Origin: a virus
Virus record (IMG/VR): IMGVR_UViG_3300022907_000005
Location: 32,484 to 96,483 of that record
Strand: one strand, 5' to 3'
Length of the DNA stretch: 64,000 nt
Below, in pieces: positions 1 to 7,594 of the stretch (within the stretch, counting starts at the first letter, position 1; each line of letters starts with the position of its first letter). The position numbers were made by a program, and so were the translations under genes. The notes under the pieces are model-generated. The model did not search any database. It was not told where the DNA came from and was given only the letters and a program-made list of their open reading frames with translations.

Positions 1-563
1 TCGTTGAACATAACCTTGGCATCATTTTTTCTTAGAAAGAACATCGTACCTTTCATAGAGCCAAACTTTCTATCAAAGCACAACTCATCGTCCCATTTAA
101 CATTGAGATAATTTTTATCAAGATTGCTGTACTTGTCTTTGAATGCGCCGTCTCCCGGTCTACCGTCCCAGTGAGGGAAGAACAGATCAACACCCTCAAA
201 ATTCTCTGGGTATTCTGTGAGTACGTCACATATGTTGATACCTGTGTGTGAGAATTCTGCGTGTTCTTTTAGTATAGCATCGTTGTCCATAAACAACGCC
301 CACTCATGTGTGCTATCTGCATAGAAAGCCTCAAGCAATACGTTTCTCGCTTTCCCAGGCGGTACCAAAGCATGCGGTAAATACTGAACGCCAGGTATAT
401 ACTCATCTGCGTAATAGTCTTGTGCTAAAACTTTAATTTCCATATTAGGACAAGTCTTTCGCCAGAATTCAATTTGCTGTTTGTGATTTTCTACCCGGAT
501 GCTTCTCGCTTCTGGTTCATCCTTACTGCCAAAGTAAGATATGATGTATGCTTTCACGTTCAT
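1..563 (-). CDS. Glycosyltransferase-like protein, cut by window edge
   Basis: The frame is open from the ATG at 561-563 to the left edge, about 187 codons, so the C-terminus is missing. The protein begins MNVKAYIISYFGS and has a central LFMDNDAIL segment. That D-N-D fits the metal-binding DxD of GT-A fold glycosyltransferases, and the preceding GKARNVLLEAF helix fits the nucleotide-sugar domain. Its ATG overlaps the uvsW stop by four bases (ATGA), so it is probably translated with uvsW. Several other sugar-transfer genes in the window make this reading plausible. Acceptor and donor are unknown. Confidence 0.6.
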   Translation of the reverse strand, partial: MNVKAYIISYFGSKDEPEARSIRVENHKQQIEFWRKTCPNMEIKVLAQDYYADEYIPGVQYLPHALVPPGKARNVLLEAFYADSTHEWALFMDNDAILKEHAEFSHTGINICDVLTEYPENFEGVDLFFPHWDGRPGDGAFKDKYSNLDKNYLNVKWDDELCFDRKFGSMKGTMFFLRKNDAKVMFN

Positions 564-2050
564 TTCTTTTCCCCATAAACATCAAGATTTACTATCTTGT
601 AGTCAAAACTTTCTTCGTTGTACAGCTTGATTCGTTCAATCATGTGGTTCAGTGTGTAGTTCTTCTTAGACTTCCAAGACAGATCATCGCCAACATCATA
701 TAGGTTGCATGTAGTTTTGTCGTCACCTTTCCTAAGCCCTCTACCAATAGACTGTAAGTTTCTTATTCGGGACTTGCTAGGTGATGCGAAGATAACATTG
801 TGCAGGTTTCTTATGTTGATACCTGTAGAGAATGTACCATATGATGCAACAATTATAGCATCATTTGCTTTCTCTGTCAATGCTCTAATCTGCTCACGCT
901 GATCAGTATCAGTGCCGCCGTATACGAAATACACGGGGCGACCATCAGATACTTTGCGTCTAATCATATCGTACAATATTGCGCCATGCTTTTCAACATA
1001 CTGAAATAGTACGAGAGAGTTCCCTTTTTGTGTAGTTGCTAGATTTCTGAGAATCACATTTCTCTTGTCATTAGATACGAGATAATCCATCTCTTCTTGA
1101 TATGACATTCCCTTGACTTTTTTCCTTTCTTCGTCAGGGTATTGTAGGACGATGCAGTTCACTTTTAATTTAGCGATGCTACCTTCGTCCATGAGTTTTT
1201 TTGTGGTAGTGACATTTATCACTGGTCCGAAGCAGCCTTCTAATACCAGTTTATGTGTCTTTGTTCCGTCAAGCGTACCAGTAGCACCGAAGCGATAAGG
1301 CGCATTCTCACATTTATTCATAATGCTAGTTAGTGATTTTGCTTTAAATAAATGCGCCTCGTCTCCATATACAACATCAAATTTCTCAAACCATTTCTTT
1401 GGAAACTTGTATACAGATTGCCACGTTGTTACTGTGATTGGAAATTCATTTGATTTTTCTTTACCACCGTATATACGATGGACATTTTCAGATGCTTGCC
1501 AATCTGTTTCTGATGCATAGTCTTGAAAGTCCCCGTACATTTGCTCCACTAATGAAGTGGTCGGGACAACCAAGAGTTGCTTTTTTCCTAGGCGCTGATA
1601 ATAACGAACCAGGGTAAAAAGAATGAGAGACTTACCACTGCTAGTGGGGCTAAGTAAGAGTTGGCGTCCTGAGCGAATTGCAGTAGACGCGGCTTCAATT
1701 TGATAATCACGGGCTTCAATTGGTTTGCCATTAGTGTGTAGATTTAACTCCTTTGTAAAGTTTTCGATATATGAATTTGATACCGGGTCGCCGATAACGT
1801 CGATATTTATACTTATGGTGTATTCTAGCTGCTTTGCGAATCCTTCTAGATATGATAGCAAGCCTACTGGTAATTCTTTCGCATAGATGTTAAACAGTCT
1901 AGCTTTGCCGTCCCACATGCGTGACTTGTACGCTGGCATAAATCGTGCGCCTGGTACTTCAAAAGTAAAGAAGTCATTGATCTCTTGTAGAGTGCTAACA
2001 TCGCAGTCTACAATCAAATATACTTCATTCTTTTTAGTCACTGTTATCAT
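560..2050 (-). CDS. uvsW: UvsW-type superfamily 2 DNA helicase
   Basis: This 496-residue protein is the ATP-dependent helicase that in T4 unwinds branched DNA and R-loops and shifts replication from origin to recombination mode. Visible motifs are the Walker A loop SPTSSGKS (about residues 134-141), the DEAH box (about 230-233), GATGT motif III (about 255) and an arginine-finger motif VI, SIGRGLRKG (about 435). The first 110 residues match the N-terminal DNA-contacting domain of UvsW in position. Its ATG overlaps the uvsY stop (TAATG) and its stop overlaps the next ATG, so three genes are coupled. Gene order gp23-gp3-uvsY-uvsW is that of marine T4-like phages. Confidence 0.93.
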   Translation of the reverse strand: MITVTKKNEVYLIVDCDVSTLQEINDFFTFEVPGARFMPAYKSRMWDGKARLFNIYAKELPVGLLSYLEGFAKQLEYTISINIDVIGDPVSNSYIENFTKELNLHTNGKPIEARDYQIEAASTAIRSGRQLLLSPTSSGKSLILFTLVRYYQRLGKKQLLVVPTTSLVEQMYGDFQDYASETDWQASENVHRIYGGKEKSNEFPITVTTWQSVYKFPKKWFEKFDVVYGDEAHLFKAKSLTSIMNKCENAPYRFGATGTLDGTKTHKLVLEGCFGPVINVTTTKKLMDEGSIAKLKVNCIVLQYPDEERKKVKGMSYQEEMDYLVSNDKRNVILRNLATTQKGNSLVLFQYVEKHGAILYDMIRRKVSDGRPVYFVYGGTDTDQREQIRALTEKANDAIIVASYGTFSTGINIRNLHNVIFASPSKSRIRNLQSIGRGLRKGDDKTTCNLYDVGDDLSWKSKKNYTLNHMIERIKLYNEESFDYKIVNLDVYGEKK

Positions 2051-2493
2051 TACAAAAGTCCGTTAGTGAATTTAGTCCACTCTATACTGTTTTTGATGTC
2101 CCACGTTCTACTATTTAGATTGCGTAAAACTCGCTCTAAAAAATCACCGACAGTTGCAATGTACTCAACCTTGTTTGTTTGTTCAATCACATCATCATCT
2201 GAATCGAGCATTTCATTCATATCAGATTTTAGCGGCTTGGGTCCTAGCCATTGGTCCCATCCTAGTGCAACGAGTTCTTCTCTAGACAGTTCACCGCGAA
2301 AGTACGATGTCTTTACCTTGCGCAATTTGTATAGAGCAGCCTGTGATCTGCGCAAATGCAAACGCACATCTGACATGTGATTTAGGTATTTTGAGTGTAG
2401 CTCAGGCGTGCGTGTAGACTCTTTGCCAAGTGATAGTTCATCAATCTTACAGTCTACAGCCCAAGAGTCTTGGAGTTCTTTCAATGTTATCAT
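2050..2493 (-). CDS. uvsY: UvsY-like recombination mediator
   Basis: This 147-residue protein has the size and layout of T4 UvsY (137 residues), which loads the UvsX recombinase onto gp32-coated single-stranded DNA. It opens MITLKELQDSW, then has a basic helical segment (HLRRSQAALYKLRKVKTSYFRG, about residues 47-68) corresponding to the charged DNA-binding part of UvsY, and an amphipathic C-terminal helix used by UvsY for hexamer formation. Position between gp3 and uvsW supports the name. A late-type promoter at 2510-2517 lies 17 nt upstream of the ATG, although T4 uvsY is also expressed from middle promoters. Confidence 0.85.
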   Translation of the reverse strand: MITLKELQDSWAVDCKIDELSLGKESTRTPELHSKYLNHMSDVRLHLRRSQAALYKLRKVKTSYFRGELSREELVALGWDQWLGPKPLKSDMNEMLDSDDDVIEQTNKVEYIATVGDFLERVLRNLNSRTWDIKNSIEWTKFTNGLL

Positions 2494-2509
2494 AATAATC
2501 TCGAGGTCT

Positions 2510-2517
2510 TATTTATA
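2510..2517 (-). promoter_or_regulatory. T4-type late promoter upstream of uvsY
   Basis: The minus strand reads TATAAATA exactly, the consensus -10 element of T4 late promoters. It lies 17 nt before the uvsY ATG. Start of transcription would fall near 2504. Confidence 0.6.
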
Positions 2518-2522
2518 CATAT

Positions 2523-2541
2523 TATACCGCATTACGGTATA
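2523..2541 (-). other. Hairpin between gene 3 and uvsY
   Basis: TATACCG and CGGTATA form a perfect 7-bp stem around a 5-nt loop. It lies downstream of the gene 3 stop and just upstream of the uvsY late promoter. No U-rich tail follows on the minus strand, so it may be an attenuator or RNA-stabilising hairpin and not a standard terminator. Confidence 0.45.
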
Positions 2542-2552
2542 GAAGTCAAGTA

Positions 2553-3140
2553 CTATTTGACCGATTCTACTGTAAACAGTCGATATCTGAATGCTGCGAC
2601 ACCAACAAAGTAGTTTTGATCACCAGAGCTAATGTCGAAATCTAGACCTTCCAAGCTAATCGGGAAGCAGTCTACAAAAGAAATACGATTTGAAGGATTA
2701 TTATTACTATCAAGAACGAAAAGATCAGCATCACTGAACTGACCAAGGTCTTTAGCTCTTTGATTTTGATTCGGAAATCGGTATCGTTGTCCATCTATAT
2801 ACTTTGTAAATTGTTTATGGTCTTCAGGAGAACCCAAGCCTATCATCCAGTCGTACAATTCTTTGTAATTAGCCATATCTTCTTGTACGAGGAATCTAAT
2901 AACTAGCTCACCGAATCTCAGCTTGTCACCGGGAAACGCAAGAGTTGATAGTGGAGTCTCTACTTCAGGAGAACCAATAGACATCTGTGGCAAGTTAGCT
3001 GCCTGACAAAAGAAGGATACATTTGGAATGTTGTGTATCTGAAACTTGAACCCAGTAGGTCTAAGAAAATCTAATTCATCTGGATTCGATGCGCCGGTAT
3101 ATCCTGCTTCTGCTACATTTGTTATTGGATTGTATGCCAT
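2553..3140 (-). CDS. 3: Tail completion/tube terminator protein (gp3-like)
   Basis: The 195-residue product lies between gp23 and uvsY, the place of gene 3 in marine T4-like phages; T4 gp3 has 176 residues and caps the tail tube end. The sequence has tail-tube-family character: FKFQIHNIPNVSFFCQAANLP near the N-terminus, a middle segment about a 'DWMIGLG' region, and a closing beta-rich ISLEGLDFDISSGDQNYFVGVAAFRYRLF. This resembles the gp19 fold pattern in which a 'tube' beta-sheet ends in an aromatic-rich strand. The name rests mostly on position; a second tube-like protein with another role is possible. Confidence 0.65.
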   Translation of the reverse strand: MAYNPITNVAEAGYTGASNPDELDFLRPTGFKFQIHNIPNVSFFCQAANLPQMSIGSPEVETPLSTLAFPGDKLRFGELVIRFLVQEDMANYKELYDWMIGLGSPEDHKQFTKYIDGQRYRFPNQNQRAKDLGQFSDADLFVLDSNNNPSNRISFVDCFPISLEGLDFDISSGDQNYFVGVAAFRYRLFTVESVK

Positions 3141-3161
3141 GATAGCTCCTAGTTACTGTAT

Positions 3162-3169
3162 TATTTATA
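3162..3169 (-). promoter_or_regulatory. T4-type late promoter for gene 3
   Basis: Exact TATAAATA on the minus strand, 21 nt upstream of the gene 3 ATG at 3140 and just downstream of the gp23 terminator. Confidence 0.7.
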
Positions 3170-3173
3170 AGGC

Positions 3174-3198
3174 AAAAAAAAGCGCACCGAAGTGCGCT
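3174..3198 (-). terminator. Intrinsic terminator after gp23 with UUCG loop
   Basis: On the minus strand AGCGCAC-TTCG-GTGCGCT forms a perfect 7-bp stem with a UUCG tetraloop, followed at once by seven T. It lies about 50 nt after the gp23 stop and before the gene 3 promoter, so it separates the abundant capsid transcript from gene 3. Confidence 0.92.
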
Positions 3199-3247
3199 CT
3201 TAAAATTGTCCTAAGGAAAATTAATTGTCCTTTACGGATTCTTTTTC

Positions 3248-4519
3248 TTACATCAAATTGGTTACCTTAACGGCTCGGTAATATTGATTACGATCAGCAG
3301 TGAACGTATCAGCATCAGTTGTGCCATTGGCTTGTGTTACGAACGGGTTAGCGATCATACCGTAGCGAGTCTTGAAGCCGATCTTTGGCTGGAATGTCGC
3401 TGGGTCGATTGCACGAACCATCTGTAAAGGAACATATGGGCAGTAGAAAATACCTGCGTCATAAGCACTAGAACCTTTGTATCCTGCAACGTAGAACTGA
3501 CTAGCAGCGCCTGTGTTAGCTGAATAAGGATCGATGAATACTTTGTAACGACCGTTCAATGTACCAGCAAATGTGTTGCCAGTGTCATCAACGTTTAAGT
3601 CTGTAGACAAAGCAGGAGTATAGTCAAGAACGCCTGACATAGCTAAAGCACTTGCAACGTCTGCTGAACAGATGATGAAGTTACCTTTTCCACGCCTTGT
3701 GTCTTGTGCGATTACGTTTGCATCACGCTCGATGTTGAACAACAAGCCTTTGAAACGCTCTACAGACCAACGACCGTTAGAGTCAACGTCCAAGTCGAAA
3801 GTACCAGGAGTTGCAGTAGATGCAGCACCAGGCTTAGCGACTTTGTAGATTGTGCGAATTACTTCGCGGTTAATTTCAGCAAGAATTTCTTGAGACAAGA
3901 TGTTGCTCAACTCGCCTTCTGCGTCAAGACCGTGTACTGCTTTCAAGTCTTGTGCAAGTTCTACTGTGTACTCAGCTTTCAACGCGCGGGTCTTAGCAGT
4001 AACAGTTGTCTTTTCGATGCTGAATGCCATCTCATTAAGAGTAACACTGTCACCGAAGTCCTCGCCAGTTGCTGTTGCAACGCCAGTACCTGTTGTGTAA
4101 GCACCATCTACTGGGTTAGAACCGTCATGAGCACCAGCGCCAGAGAAGTCAGTATCGGCTTCGTTGAACAGTGCTTCAGCGCCGGCCTGTGTGCCGTAGT
4201 GTGACTTCATAGCAAAGATAAGACCAGTAGGTCCAGTCATTGGCTGAACGCCAGCGACATCATATGCCATAAGGTTAGGAAGTGCGCGTCTTACCAATGA
4301 GATAAGAATCGGATCGTAGTTGTCGATTCCGCCACCAGTTACGCTGTTGCTAGGTGCTGCTTCTGAAAACAGAGCTTGCTTTTCTTCACGAAGAGCTTTC
4401 TCTTGGTTTTCCAGAATAACAGTAGTAACGGCGCGCTTGTGCGGGTCTTTAATGGCAGGCAAGTCAGCGTGTTCGAGGACAGGACTCCATTTCTGTTGTA
4501 ATTGCTCTGAAAGATACAT
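3248..4519 (-). CDS. 23: Major capsid protein gp23
   Basis: This 423-residue protein forms the hexamers of the T4-type head. It aligns along its length with T4 gp23: N-terminal delta peptide (LSEQLQQKWSPVLEHADLP...), then VRRALPNLMAYDVAGVQPM (about residues 77-95), AEYTVELAQDLKAVHGLDAE (about 204), GNFIICSADVASAL and the closing FQPKIGFKTRYGMIANPF. At 423 residues against 521 in T4 it lacks part of the insertion domain, as marine relatives do. A likely gp21 cleavage site is FSE-A near residue 49. It has its own late promoter (4561-4568) and terminator (3174-3198), which suits very high late expression. Confidence 0.97.
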   Translation of the reverse strand: MYLSEQLQQKWSPVLEHADLPAIKDPHKRAVTTVILENQEKALREEKQALFSEAAPSNSVTGGGIDNYDPILISLVRRALPNLMAYDVAGVQPMTGPTGLIFAMKSHYGTQAGAEALFNEADTDFSGAGAHDGSNPVDGAYTTGTGVATATGEDFGDSVTLNEMAFSIEKTTVTAKTRALKAEYTVELAQDLKAVHGLDAEGELSNILSQEILAEINREVIRTIYKVAKPGAASTATPGTFDLDVDSNGRWSVERFKGLLFNIERDANVIAQDTRRGKGNFIICSADVASALAMSGVLDYTPALSTDLNVDDTGNTFAGTLNGRYKVFIDPYSANTGAASQFYVAGYKGSSAYDAGIFYCPYVPLQMVRAIDPATFQPKIGFKTRYGMIANPFVTQANGTTDADTFTADRNQYYRAVKVTNLM

Positions 4520-4560
4520 TTAAGTTTCTCCTTACTTGGTTGTGTATATAATATTATTAC

Positions 4561-4568
4561 TATTTATA
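4561..4568 (-). promoter_or_regulatory. T4-type late promoter for gp23
   Basis: Exact TATAAATA on the minus strand, 41 nt upstream of the gp23 ATG and just after the gp22 stop. An SD-like AAGGAG lies between promoter and ATG. Confidence 0.8.
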
Positions 4569-4573
4569 AAAAA

Positions 4574-5728
4574 TTACTTTTTGACTGCTTTGCTAATAGA
4601 CTGCGTGTATATAGCCATTGCATTGTTTTCGGTAATGAATTCTTCTTCTACCGTATCTTGCATTTTGTCTTCGGTTGTAGCCTTAACCTTAGGGAAATAA
4701 TTCTCTTTGATTACAGATACTTTCTCAGCAAACATGTCTTCAGTATCAAACTCAACGTTCTCAACCAATTTAGCAAGTTTTTCGGCTTCTGTTACGGTCA
4801 GATCAGTAGACGCTTCAGTTAGTGCCTGTTGACGTTGAAGTGCTACTTTTTCAGAAACCATTGCAATTTTCTCTGCAACGTTCTCGTCCAACTTAGTCTT
4901 CAGTTCATCAATTTGAGTCTGCATTTCACCTAGTACGTCATACTTCTCAGCAGGTACTTCGATGTAATGATCTTCAAACAAGCCCTTCATGCCTTTGATA
5001 AAGTCTTCAGTAATTTCTGTCCTGAGTCCTCGCTCAATTGCAAGTTCGTTTTCCTTCATCCAATTTTCAGCAACATATGAAAGATACGCATCGATCTTCT
5101 CGACCATATCAGTACGGAACTCTTCTTCCGCTAATTTTGCTTCTTCTCGAATGTCAGATTCAATAGCGTCAATTTCTGATGCTACTCTAGCAGTTAGTAC
5201 TGCTTCAAAGATAGATGCAGCTTTTACTTTGAAGTCTTCGCTTAGATGTTCTTCGTCAGCAAATAGTGAAGCGATATCATGCTCTACTAGTTCACTTTCG
5301 TCTTCAGCGGAAATTTCTTCTACTTCATCTTCAGCGATAACTTCCTGATCTTCTTCAACTTCTACTTCTTCCTCTTCGCGGACGCCAGCAGATGTTGGGT
5401 TGTTTACAACAGACGCAGAGTCTGTGCCACTGTCATAGTTTGGAGCTTGTCCAGCGCCGTTACCTTTAGGCAGTGTTGTGTCTTTGGATGCTTTTGCAGA
5501 TGCAGCTTTTCCAACAGGTGAAGTTAATCCACCTTTGTCATCTGATCCTGATAAGTCTTCCTGTTCTGGATTAGCATTTGAGTCACCCTGTGTAGGGATA
5601 GTCTTGTCACCAACATCTTTCGAGTTTGGTAAACCAGCCTTTTCCTCAATGCTTTGAGCTTCTTCAACAAGGGTGTCTACTTCACCGACCTTGCCAAGGA
5701 GCTCTCTGATTTTGGATTCAACAGCCAT
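4574..5728 (-). CDS. 22: Prohead scaffold core protein gp22
   Basis: This 384-residue, highly acidic protein lies between the prohead protease and the major capsid gene, the fixed place of T4 gene 22. The product forms the inner scaffold of the prohead and is cut to small peptides by gp21. A poorly conserved acidic stretch (about residues 115-160, many E and D) is followed by long predicted coiled-coil helices (about 165-300) rich in A, E, K and L, as expected for a scaffold. It is longer than T4 gp22 (269 residues) because of a low-complexity N-terminal region with many G, S, D and N. Own late promoter at 5760-5767. Confidence 0.88.
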   Translation of the reverse strand: MAVESKIRELLGKVGEVDTLVEEAQSIEEKAGLPNSKDVGDKTIPTQGDSNANPEQEDLSGSDDKGGLTSPVGKAASAKASKDTTLPKGNGAGQAPNYDSGTDSASVVNNPTSAGVREEEEVEVEEDQEVIAEDEVEEISAEDESELVEHDIASLFADEEHLSEDFKVKAASIFEAVLTARVASEIDAIESDIREEAKLAEEEFRTDMVEKIDAYLSYVAENWMKENELAIERGLRTEITEDFIKGMKGLFEDHYIEVPAEKYDVLGEMQTQIDELKTKLDENVAEKIAMVSEKVALQRQQALTEASTDLTVTEAEKLAKLVENVEFDTEDMFAEKVSVIKENYFPKVKATTEDKMQDTVEEEFITENNAMAIYTQSISKAVKK

Positions 5729-5759
5729 TTAATGTCTCCTTAAAGTTTGTTAACTTGTT

Positions 5760-5767
5760 TATTTATA
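5760..5767 (-). promoter_or_regulatory. T4-type late promoter for gp22
   Basis: Exact TATAAATA on the minus strand, 31 nt upstream of the gp22 ATG, in the short gap after the gp21 stop. Confidence 0.75.
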
Positions 5768-5772
5768 TAAAT

Positions 5773-6429
5773 TTAAATTTTGGATAACTTGTTCAAGAAT
5801 GAGCTAAACACCTGAATCTTCGCTTCTTCTAGTTCACGGCTAGATGCTTTGCGAATTGTTTGTTGTGCCTGTTCCATATCCCTTGCAGTCCAGATACCGT
5901 CAACCATTACCCATTCTCTATTTTCCATAATACCTTCAACATATGCATCTGGTGCAGAAGGATCTGCTACGATGTCAGCGGCTGTTGCCAGCATAAAATC
6001 GTTTTGGACTTCATTGATTCCATTCTTTTCTTTAATGGATCCAAGCCCTCTTGAACTGACGCCTAACTGAGCGCCTGCTTCAATTAAATTAGCTGCGATT
6101 TTTCCCATTGGAGTGTCTAAAATCTTAGCTTTACCTATCCAGTTATCGCCGTCTTCTTTCAATGATACGATCATGTGTGACACGCGATCAAGATTAAGTG
6201 ACGGTCCTTCTGGGTGACCAAGTTCGCCTAATGCTCTCTTCTTGTCAATACTTTCGGCGGTGTATCGTGCGACTTCATTTCGCATAACTTCTTTAGGGTA
6301 TACTCTGCCGTTACGATTTTTTAAATTTGATTGTAGGAAAACGCCCTCGATGAAAAGATTCTTCTTTCCATCTTTGCTTTCTTCTAAAAAGTATTGAACG
6401 TCTTCATTTAATTCTTTGATTAATCTCAT
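5773..6429 (-). CDS. 21: Prohead core protease gp21
   Basis: This 218-residue serine protease matures the T4-type prohead by cutting gp22, gp23 and core proteins. The family catalytic residues can be placed: His in GELGHP (H72) and Ser in GVSSRG (S125 or S126), with acidic residues in the following LATAADIVADPSAPDAYVEG segment. Length is close to T4 gp21 (212). Its ATG overlaps the upstream stop (TAATG), so translation is coupled to the gene before it, and gp22 follows directly. Confidence 0.95.
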   Translation of the reverse strand: MRLIKELNEDVQYFLEESKDGKKNLFIEGVFLQSNLKNRNGRVYPKEVMRNEVARYTAESIDKKRALGELGHPEGPSLNLDRVSHMIVSLKEDGDNWIGKAKILDTPMGKIAANLIEAGAQLGVSSRGLGSIKEKNGINEVQNDFMLATAADIVADPSAPDAYVEGIMENREWVMVDGIWTARDMEQAQQTIRKASSRELEEAKIQVFSSFLNKLSKI

Positions 6430-6824
6430 TAGCCTAGATCTCCATCAGCGCCTTGGTGTTGTTGTGAGCCGTAACCTGCAATCTTTGCTGCCTGTACAAT
6501 TACTGTACCACCAGCGCCAGTGACACTAACGACAATATCAGACTCGTTCTCTCTGTTATCAGAGAAGCCGAAAAATTCTAATTTTCCTGACATGTGTAAA
6601 GTATGCAGCAAGACACTGTTTCTTGTGATAGTAGCAGTCGCACCATCACCGAGTGTCCAATAAATGGCACTAATATCTACAACCGGGGTACCTACAGTTT
6701 CTGTTGATTTTTTAAGTTCATTATTCAAACGAATTGTCTGAGCAGCAGGTGTACTGCCATCTTCAGAGACAACAGTAACACCTTGAACCTGTGTTAATTT
6801 AAGATTTGCTTGAGTAGATGCCAT
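6429..6824 (-). CDS. Conserved-type small structural protein of head operon, unknown function
   Basis: A 131-residue protein between gp68-like and gp21 that has no T4 counterpart I recognise. It is rich in T, V, G and A with beta-strand patterning (LKLTQVQGVTVVSEDGS, TVGTPVVDISAIYWTLGDG, SGKLEFFGFSDN) and ends in a short Gln/Gly tail. No signal peptide, membrane segment or catalytic motif is seen. Its stop overlaps the gp21 ATG. Position in the capsid operon suggests a minor head or decoration protein; this is inference only. Confidence 0.7.
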   Translation of the reverse strand: MASTQANLKLTQVQGVTVVSEDGSTPAAQTIRLNNELKKSTETVGTPVVDISAIYWTLGDGATATITRNSVLLHTLHMSGKLEFFGFSDNRENESDIVVSVTGAGGTVIVQAAKIAGYGSQQHQGADGDLG

Positions 6825-6837
6825 TTAGTTTTATCCC

Positions 6838-7275
6838 CTACTTCTTTTTCTTGTGATTCATATGGGAACCTTCTTCTAGCACTTCCATGCTATAAGTCTC
6901 ACACGTTTCGATTCCATGTTCAAACATAACTTTATACCACCAGACGGTGCCATTTGCATCTGGTTCAGCATGCTCACCCATGATCGGCTTACCTTCACCA
7001 AACTTAGGATGCACTACTTTAGTTGCGCAATTGTGTGTCAACTTAGGATCTTCAGAGTCACCCTGCTTTGGAGGTGTAGTATCACCTTCAGTGCTAGGCG
7101 CTTGGGGGTGCGCGGCAGTTGGCTTTTCTTTAGAAGTTTTAGCAACTGGCATCGCTTCTTCTGCTGCCATCTTTGCTAGTTGCTTTTGCTTTCTAGCGGC
7201 TCGACGTTCTGCTTTTGCGCGAATATCTCCCGCATCGTCTGCGGCAGATTCTCTAAACTCGTTAAATTTTTTCAT
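6838..7275 (-). CDS. 68: Prohead core protein, gp68 position
   Basis: About 145 residues from the ATG at 7275 (MKKFNEFRES), preceded by AAGGA four bases upstream; an in-frame ATG at 7326, with GGAGG three bases before it, would add 17 basic residues. The N-terminal half is a highly charged helix rich in A, K, E and R, as in prohead core proteins. The middle is Pro/Thr-rich, and the C-terminal 50 residues (VVHPKFGEGKPI...VMFEHGIE) form a small beta domain resembling Tudor-like modules. It occupies the T4 gene 68 slot between 67 and 21; similarity to gp68 itself is not clear. Confidence 0.6.
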   Translation of the reverse strand: MKKFNEFRESAADDAGDIRAKAERRAARKQKQLAKMAAEEAMPVAKTSKEKPTAAHPQAPSTEGDTTPPKQGDSEDPKLTHNCATKVVHPKFGEGKPIMGEHAEPDANGTVWWYKVMFEHGIETCETYSMEVLEEGSHMNHKKKK

Positions 7276-7594
7276 CTGATCCTTGACCCTGTTGGGGTTC
7301 CTCCGATTCTGTTTCCGGTAGTTCATCGTCCTCCACCTCTACTTGAGTTTCATCGTTATCCATCTCTGCATATTCAACGTCGGTTTCAATCGCATCGTTG
7401 TATATAGCAGCGGCTATATCTGCTTTTTTATCAGCAACTAAATCGTCAGCGCGTACATTCATGATCCCATTAAAAGAATCTTGTGCGTCTGTCAGTTCTC
7501 CGTTAGCCCACTTGTCCATCATATCTCTGATGGCATCCTGTCTAGCATCTTCTGGGCTAACTTCTAATTCGATTTCTGTTTCAACTTCACTCAT
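7262..7594 (-). CDS. 67: Prohead core protein gp67-like (Pip)
   Basis: The start at 7594 (MSEVETEIELE) is chosen because AAGGTGA lies six bases upstream; an ATG at 7627 is inside gp20 without such a site. The 110-residue product is strongly acidic. The segment ELTDAQDSFNGIMNVRADD followed by LVADKKADIAAAIYN aligns with the core of T4 gp67 (LVAARKVFADVMAARAEAIV...KIELA). T4 gp67 is the internal prohead protein that fixes head shape and is processed by gp21. The start overlaps the end of gp20 by 8 nt. Confidence 0.72.
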   Translation of the reverse strand: MSEVETEIELEVSPEDARQDAIRDMMDKWANGELTDAQDSFNGIMNVRADDLVADKKADIAAAIYNDAIETDVEYAEMDNDETQVEVEDDELPETESEEPQQGQGSDEKI